Origin: JAJKJG01 sp036389455
GTDB taxonomy: Bacteria > Pseudomonadota > Alphaproteobacteria > Rhizobiales > Beijerinckiaceae
Direction: 5' to 3'
Length of the DNA: 15,471 nt
Assembly: GCA_036389455.1 (NCBI GenBank)
Contig: DASVPW010000096.1
Span: forward strand, 1-15,471
Part shown: piece after piece, positions 12,047 through 15,471 of the stretch
Position numbering within the stretch: position 1 is the first letter of the stretch
How the letters are laid out: every line of letters starts with the position of its first letter
The notes under the pieces: model-generated
What the model was told of the DNA's origin: nothing
Database searches by the model: none
Seen by the model: only the letters and a program-made list of their open reading frames with translations
Translations under genes and position numbers: made by a program

Positions 12047-12514
12047 ATGAGAGCTTTGGGAATCGTCGCGGCGATGCTGGCCGCGGTCGCGGCGACGGCA
12101 GCCGACGCCCAGAGCCGCCGCCGCGGCGGGGACGACCCGCAGAAGAAGCCGCAGGGCGAGGCTCCGCCGCCGGTGCAGCAGAAGGTCTTCCCGACCAAGG
12201 TGTCGTGGGTCGCGATCTCGCTCAACGGCAAGCCGTTCGTCGGCGAGCGGCCGACCTTCATCCTCGACGAGCAGTTCCGCATGCGCGGCTTCGGCGGCTG
12301 CAACACCTTCGCGGCGACCGCCTACCCCTTGCGCGAGCAGAAGTTCGTGGTCGGGCCGTTCGCGCTGACGAAGAAGAGCTGCGACAAGGCGATCATGGAC
12401 CAGGAGCGCAACTTCCTCATCGCGCTGCGCACCTCCGTCACCTGGGACACGGTCGTCGGCGCCCTCGTGATCAAGACCCAGAACGGCGAGATCAAGTTCG
12501 ACCGCGTGCTGTAG
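12047..12514 (+). CDS. Exported META-domain protein (HslJ-like)
   Basis: This 155-residue protein has a signal peptide (MRALGIVAAMLAAVAATAADAQ, cleavage near residue 20). A charged Pro-rich spacer (23-46) precedes a META domain (about 52-155). The domain shows the LNGKPFVGERPTFILDEQ start, the hallmark GFGGCNTFAATAY (81-93), and a second cysteine in LTKKSCDKAIMDQERNFLIAL. META domains occur in HslJ, an outer-membrane-associated heat-shock protein linked to novobiocin resistance, and in other periplasmic proteins; the molecular role is unclear. The two cysteines (85 and 111) may form a disulfide. AGGAGAGG lies ten bases before the ATG. It ends six bases from the convergent ABC transporter gene. 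Confidence 0.88.
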   Translation: MRALGIVAAMLAAVAATAADAQSRRRGGDDPQKKPQGEAPPPVQQKVFPTKVSWVAISLNGKPFVGERPTFILDEQFRMRGFGGCNTFAATAYPLREQKFVVGPFALTKKSCDKAIMDQERNFLIALRTSVTWDTVVGALVIKTQNGEIKFDRVL

Positions 12515-12520
12515 CGTCTC

Positions 12521-14320
12521 CTACTCGGCCGCCGCCGCCGCCCGGACGTCGGTCGGCGCGAACACGCCGCCGGCCGCCGGGCGCATCTCGACGAGCCGGT
12601 CGTGGAAGGCCTTCAGCGTCGAGCGGTGGCCGATCGAGACGATGGTGGTGCCGGGCAGGCGTTCCCGCAGCATGTGGTAGATCGCCTCCTCGGTCGGCTC
12701 GTCGAGGGCGGCCGTCGCCTCGTCGAGGAACAGCCAGTCGGGTTTGGCGAGCAGCGCGCGCGCGATCGCGACGCGCTGCTGCTCGCCAAGCGACAGGGAC
12801 TGGGCCCAGAACCGCTCCTCGTCGAGCCCGTGCGCGAGGTCCGGCAGCCGCGCGGCACGGAGCGCCTCCGCCACGGTCGCGTCGTCATAGGTGCCCTCGA
12901 CGGCCGGATAGCTGACGGCGCCGCGCAACGTCCCCATCGGGATGTAGGGCCGCTGCGGCAGGAGCATCGTCGAGGCGCCGCGCGGCGTCGCGATGCGGCC
13001 ATGGCCGAACGGCCAGATGCCGGAGATCGCCCGGAAGAGGGTCGACTTGCCGGAGCCGGATGGCCCCGAGACGAGCGCGGTCTCGCCCGCTCGGAGCGCG
13101 AACCGCGGCGTCTCGACGATGCGGCGCCCGTCGGGCAGGCCGAGCGACAGGCCCTCGGCGACGAGATCGGGGCTCGCGCCCTCCTCGACGTGGAGCGCCC
13201 GCGTGGCTTGCGTCTCGCGAGCCGTGCGGATTGCGGCGTCGAAGCTCGTCAGGCGGTCGACCACCGCCTTGTAGTCGGCGAGGGTCGAGTAGGCGTTGAT
13301 GAAGAACGACATCGTGTTCTCGACGCGGGCGAAGGCGCCCGCCGTCTGGGTCATGCCGCCGAGCGGGATCTTTCCGGCGAAGTAGTAGGGCGCGATCAGG
13401 ACGTAAGGGACGACGGCGTTGATCTGGAAGTAGGTCGCCGTGAAGGCGGTGAGCCGCTTCGTGCGGCTGACGATGGCGAGGAAGTTGCCGATGACTTTGC
13501 CGAAGCGCTGGCCGAGGCGGTCGCGCTCGGCCGCCTCGCCTTCGAGGAGCGCGATCTGCTCGCCGTACTCGCGCAGGCGGGCCAGCGAGAAGCGGAAGTC
13601 CGCCTCGTAGCGCTGCTGCTCGAAGTTGAGGCGGATCAGCGGCTTGCCGATCCAGTGGGTCACGGTGGTGCCGACGACGGCGTAGAGGAGCGCGCCCCAG
13701 ACGAGGAAGCCCGGCACCGCGATCGTGGTGCCCGGGATCGTGAAGTCGCGGGACAGCGTCCATAGGATGATCGAGAACGAGACGAGGTTCGAGGCCGCCG
13801 AGATGATCCCGAGCGCGAGTGTCTGCGTGCGGGCGATGAACTGGTCGATGTCCTCCTGGATGCGCTGGTCCGGGTTGTCGGTGCCCGCACCGCTAAGCTG
13901 CATGGCGTAGTGGGTGTTCTCCCCGAGCCAAGCCCCGACGTAGCGGTTCGTCATCCAGCGCCGCCAGCGGATGCGCAGGTACGATTGCAGCGCGTACTGG
14001 TAGATCGCGCTCGCGACGTAGATCGCGGCCCAGAAGCAGAACACCGTGAACAGGAGGCGCCAGAACGCCGCCGCGTCCTTGTTCTGGATCGAGTTGAACC
14101 AGTCGCGGTTGAAGTAGGACAGACGCACGTTGATGGCGACCTGGCAGAACTCGATCGCGATCACCGTCACGAGGAGCCCGAGCGCGACCCAGCGCTCCTG
14201 GGCCCGGAAGCGGAGGCCGAAGCGGGACGGCCCGACCTCGACCACGGTCTCCCCGCGGGCAGTGAAATAGGGATAGGCCAGCCGCCAGATTTGCAGCAGC
14301 GCCAGCTTCAGTCCGTGCAT
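12521..14320 (-). CDS. ABC transporter, fused permease-ATPase (SbmA/BacA/YddA type)
   Basis: This is a complete 599-residue half-transporter that would act as a homodimer in the inner membrane. Residues about 44-345 form the ABC_membrane_2 (SbmA/BacA-like) permease, recognisable by NVRLSYFNRDWFNSIQNKD (64-82), IRWRRWMTNRYV (117-128) and DNPDQRIQEDID (148-159). The ATPase follows: Walker A GPSGSGKST (419-427), Q-loop Gln456, signature LSLGEQQ (509-515), Walker B WLFLDEAT (529-536) and switch His565. All catalytic residues are intact. Relatives include E. coli YddA and mycobacterial Rv1819c, linked to uptake or export of peptides and cobalamin and to very-long-chain fatty acid effects, so the substrate here is open. 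GGAGG lies nine bases before the ATG. It is divergent from the TRAP gene and convergent with the META gene. Confidence 0.94.
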   Translation of the reverse strand: MHGLKLALLQIWRLAYPYFTARGETVVEVGPSRFGLRFRAQERWVALGLLVTVIAIEFCQVAINVRLSYFNRDWFNSIQNKDAAAFWRLLFTVFCFWAAIYVASAIYQYALQSYLRIRWRRWMTNRYVGAWLGENTHYAMQLSGAGTDNPDQRIQEDIDQFIARTQTLALGIISAASNLVSFSIILWTLSRDFTIPGTTIAVPGFLVWGALLYAVVGTTVTHWIGKPLIRLNFEQQRYEADFRFSLARLREYGEQIALLEGEAAERDRLGQRFGKVIGNFLAIVSRTKRLTAFTATYFQINAVVPYVLIAPYYFAGKIPLGGMTQTAGAFARVENTMSFFINAYSTLADYKAVVDRLTSFDAAIRTARETQATRALHVEEGASPDLVAEGLSLGLPDGRRIVETPRFALRAGETALVSGPSGSGKSTLFRAISGIWPFGHGRIATPRGASTMLLPQRPYIPMGTLRGAVSYPAVEGTYDDATVAEALRAARLPDLAHGLDEERFWAQSLSLGEQQRVAIARALLAKPDWLFLDEATAALDEPTEEAIYHMLRERLPGTTIVSIGHRSTLKAFHDRLVEMRPAAGGVFAPTDVRAAAAAE

Positions 14321-14448
14321 GGGGTCGGGCCTCCGCGCGTCGTCCCTGGCGGACGAGGCGGTCGGGGATCAATAGAGGAAGGGGCGAGGCAATCAACCGG
14401 CCTCGTGGCAGGAGCATGGCGGGAGGCCGCCCGCCGAGCGTAACCGTA

Positions 14449-14480
14449 TTGGACAAAAGTCCAAAATATACGGAATTTTG
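14449..14480. promoter_or_regulatory. Operator-like palindromes in the ABC/TRAP divergent region
   Basis: TTGGACAAAAGTCCAA (14449-14464) is a perfect 6-bp inverted repeat with an AAAA centre. It overlaps a second repeat, CAAAAT (14462-14467) with ATTTTG (14475-14480). This is the most AT-rich stretch of the window and lies between two divergent transport genes, about 95 bases before the TRAP ATG. It is likely a regulator binding site within a promoter. Confidence 0.55.
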
Positions 14481-14575
14481 AACGCCACCCCCTTGTGCTT
14501 CCCTCCCCCGGCGTCGTTGAGTACGACTCGCTGACGCGGATTGCCAAAAAGCCCGCGCTTTCGGGAGGAAGCCAT

Positions 14576-15471
14576 ATGACCAAATCCAAGACCCCGGCCG
14601 GGGAGACAGCCTCGCGCCGCAAGTTCCTGAGCGGGGCGGCCGTTGCGGCCGCGGCGACCGTCGCTGCGCCGAGCGTCGTCAAGGCCCAGGGGCCGATCAG
14701 CATGCGCTGGCAGAGCACCTGGCCCTCGAAGGACATCTTCCACGAGTACGCGCAGGACTACGCCAAGAAGGTCAACGACATGACCGGCGGCGACCTCAAG
14801 ATCGAGGTGCTGCCGGCGGGCGCCGTGGTGCCGGCCTTCGGCCTCCTCGACGCCGTCTCGAAGGGGACGCTGGACGGCGGCCACGGCGTGCTCGTCTACC
14901 ACTACGGCAAGCAGACGGCGCTCGCCTTGTGGGGCTCCGGCCCGGGCTTCGCCATGGACGCCAACATGCTGCTCGCCTGGCACAAGTACGGCGGCGGCAA
15001 GGAGCTTCTCGCCAAGCTCTACGATTCCGTCGGCGCCAACGTGGTCTCGTTCCCCTACGGGCCGATGCCGACGCAGCCGCTCGGCTGGTACAAGCGGCCG
15101 ATCACCAAGGTCGACGACTTCAAGGGCCTCAAGTTCCGCACCGTCGGCATCTCGATCGACGTGTTCTCGGCCATGGGCGCCGCGGTGAACGCGCTGCCGG
15201 GCGGCGAGATCGTCTCGGCCATGGACCGCGGCCTCCTCGACGCGGCCGAGTTCAACAACACCTCGTCGGACCGGGCGCTCGGCTTCGCCGACGTCTCGAA
15301 GGTCTGCATGCTGCAGAGCTACCACCAGAACGCCGAGCAGTTCGAGATCATGTTCAACAAGACGAAGTACGACGCGCTGCCGGAGAAGATGCGGGCGATC
15401 ATCGCCAACGCCGTCGAGGCGGCGAGCGCCGACATGTCCTGGAAGGCCGTCGACCGCTACTCGCAGGACTA
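14576..15471 (+). CDS. TRAP transporter substrate-binding protein (DctP/TakP-like), 3' end cut by window edge
   Basis: This is the periplasmic solute receptor of a tripartite ATP-independent transporter. The ATG at 14576 has a strong GGAGGAA five bases upstream (14564-14570). Residues 1-38 are a Tat signal: the SRRKFL twin-arginine motif (13-18), an Ala-rich core and VVKAQ. The mature protein begins with ISMRWQSTWPSKDIFHEYAQ and shows the family hallmarks PTQPLGWY (165-172), KGLKFRTVG (183-191, with the carboxylate-binding Arg188) and GGEIVSAMDRGLLDAAEFNN (209-228). Gln167, Arg188 and Glu225 correspond, from memory, to ligand and cation-binding positions of the 2-oxoacid receptor TakP, so an organic or 2-oxo acid is the likely substrate. 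The frame is open for 298 codons to the window end. The membrane subunits would lie beyond it. Confidence 0.93.
   Translation, partial: MTKSKTPAGETASRRKFLSGAAVAAAATVAAPSVVKAQGPISMRWQSTWPSKDIFHEYAQDYAKKVNDMTGGDLKIEVLPAGAVVPAFGLLDAVSKGTLDGGHGVLVYHYGKQTALALWGSGPGFAMDANMLLAWHKYGGGKELLAKLYDSVGANVVSFPYGPMPTQPLGWYKRPITKVDDFKGLKFRTVGISIDVFSAMGAAVNALPGGEIVSAMDRGLLDAAEFNNTSSDRALGFADVSKVCMLQSYHQNAEQFEIMFNKTKYDALPEKMRAIIANAVEAASADMSWKAVDRYSQD

Noticed and set aside
12602..13765. Plus-strand frame of 387 codons opposite the ABC transporter
   Set aside because: The opposite strand encodes an intact ABC protein with all ATPase motifs; this frame is Arg/Gly/Asp-rich shadow.

Overview
The window is about 15.5 kb of uniformly GC-rich DNA with strong G/C third-position bias. 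It looks like chromosome from an alphaproteobacterium of the Rhizobiales, most likely Methylobacterium/Methylorubrum or a close relative. That placement is inferred from the codon bias, the hisZ-hisG pair, the HisKA_2-type sensor kinase, the Tat-exported TRAP binding protein, and promoter sequences of the EcfG (general stress response) type. No rRNA, tRNA, CRISPR array, insertion sequence or phage gene was seen.

Layout. (1) Positions 1-1682, minus strand: a partial exported SGNH/GDSL hydrolase overlapped by an upstream OpgC-type multi-pass membrane protein. (2) 1780-2655, plus: a small membrane-anchored HisKA_2 histidine kinase, followed by a possible 39-residue membrane peptide on the minus strand. 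(3) 3032-3949: an Arg/Asp/Tyr/Gly-rich protein with a C-terminal BON domain. (4) 3991-4471, minus: two tiny proline-rich proteins in one operon. (5) 4634-5653, minus: a Tim44-like membrane protein with its terminator, divergent from an HdeA-like periplasmic protein (5813-6103). (6) 6108-6743, minus: a conserved-looking membrane protein. (7) 6884-9690: a run of small hypothetical genes, including a DUF202 membrane protein, a disordered basic protein and a Lys/Ala-rich protein that ends at a strong terminator. (8) 9890-11958: hisZ-hisG, the first enzyme of histidine synthesis and its regulatory subunit, translationally coupled. (9) 12047-12514: an exported META-domain protein, convergent with a full-length SbmA/BacA/YddA-type ABC exporter (12521-14320, minus). 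(10) 14576 to the window end: a truncated TRAP-transporter substrate-binding protein behind an AT-rich operator-like palindrome.

The unifying signal is regulatory. Three genes or operons of small or poorly known proteins (BON protein, the 82-aa/DUF202 pair, Lys/Ala-rich protein) have an exact GGAAC-N16/17-CGTT sequence 35-58 bases before the start codon, which is the promoter type read by the stress sigma factor EcfG. Two more (the 224-aa disordered protein and the proline-rich pair) have a relaxed GGAAC-N18/19-TT match. With a HisKA_2 kinase next door, the family that commonly signals to PhyR-EcfG, roughly 1.8-9.7 kb reads as a stress-response island of largely uncharacterised envelope-associated and low-complexity proteins. 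The flanking histidine, ABC and TRAP genes look like ordinary metabolic and transport genes.
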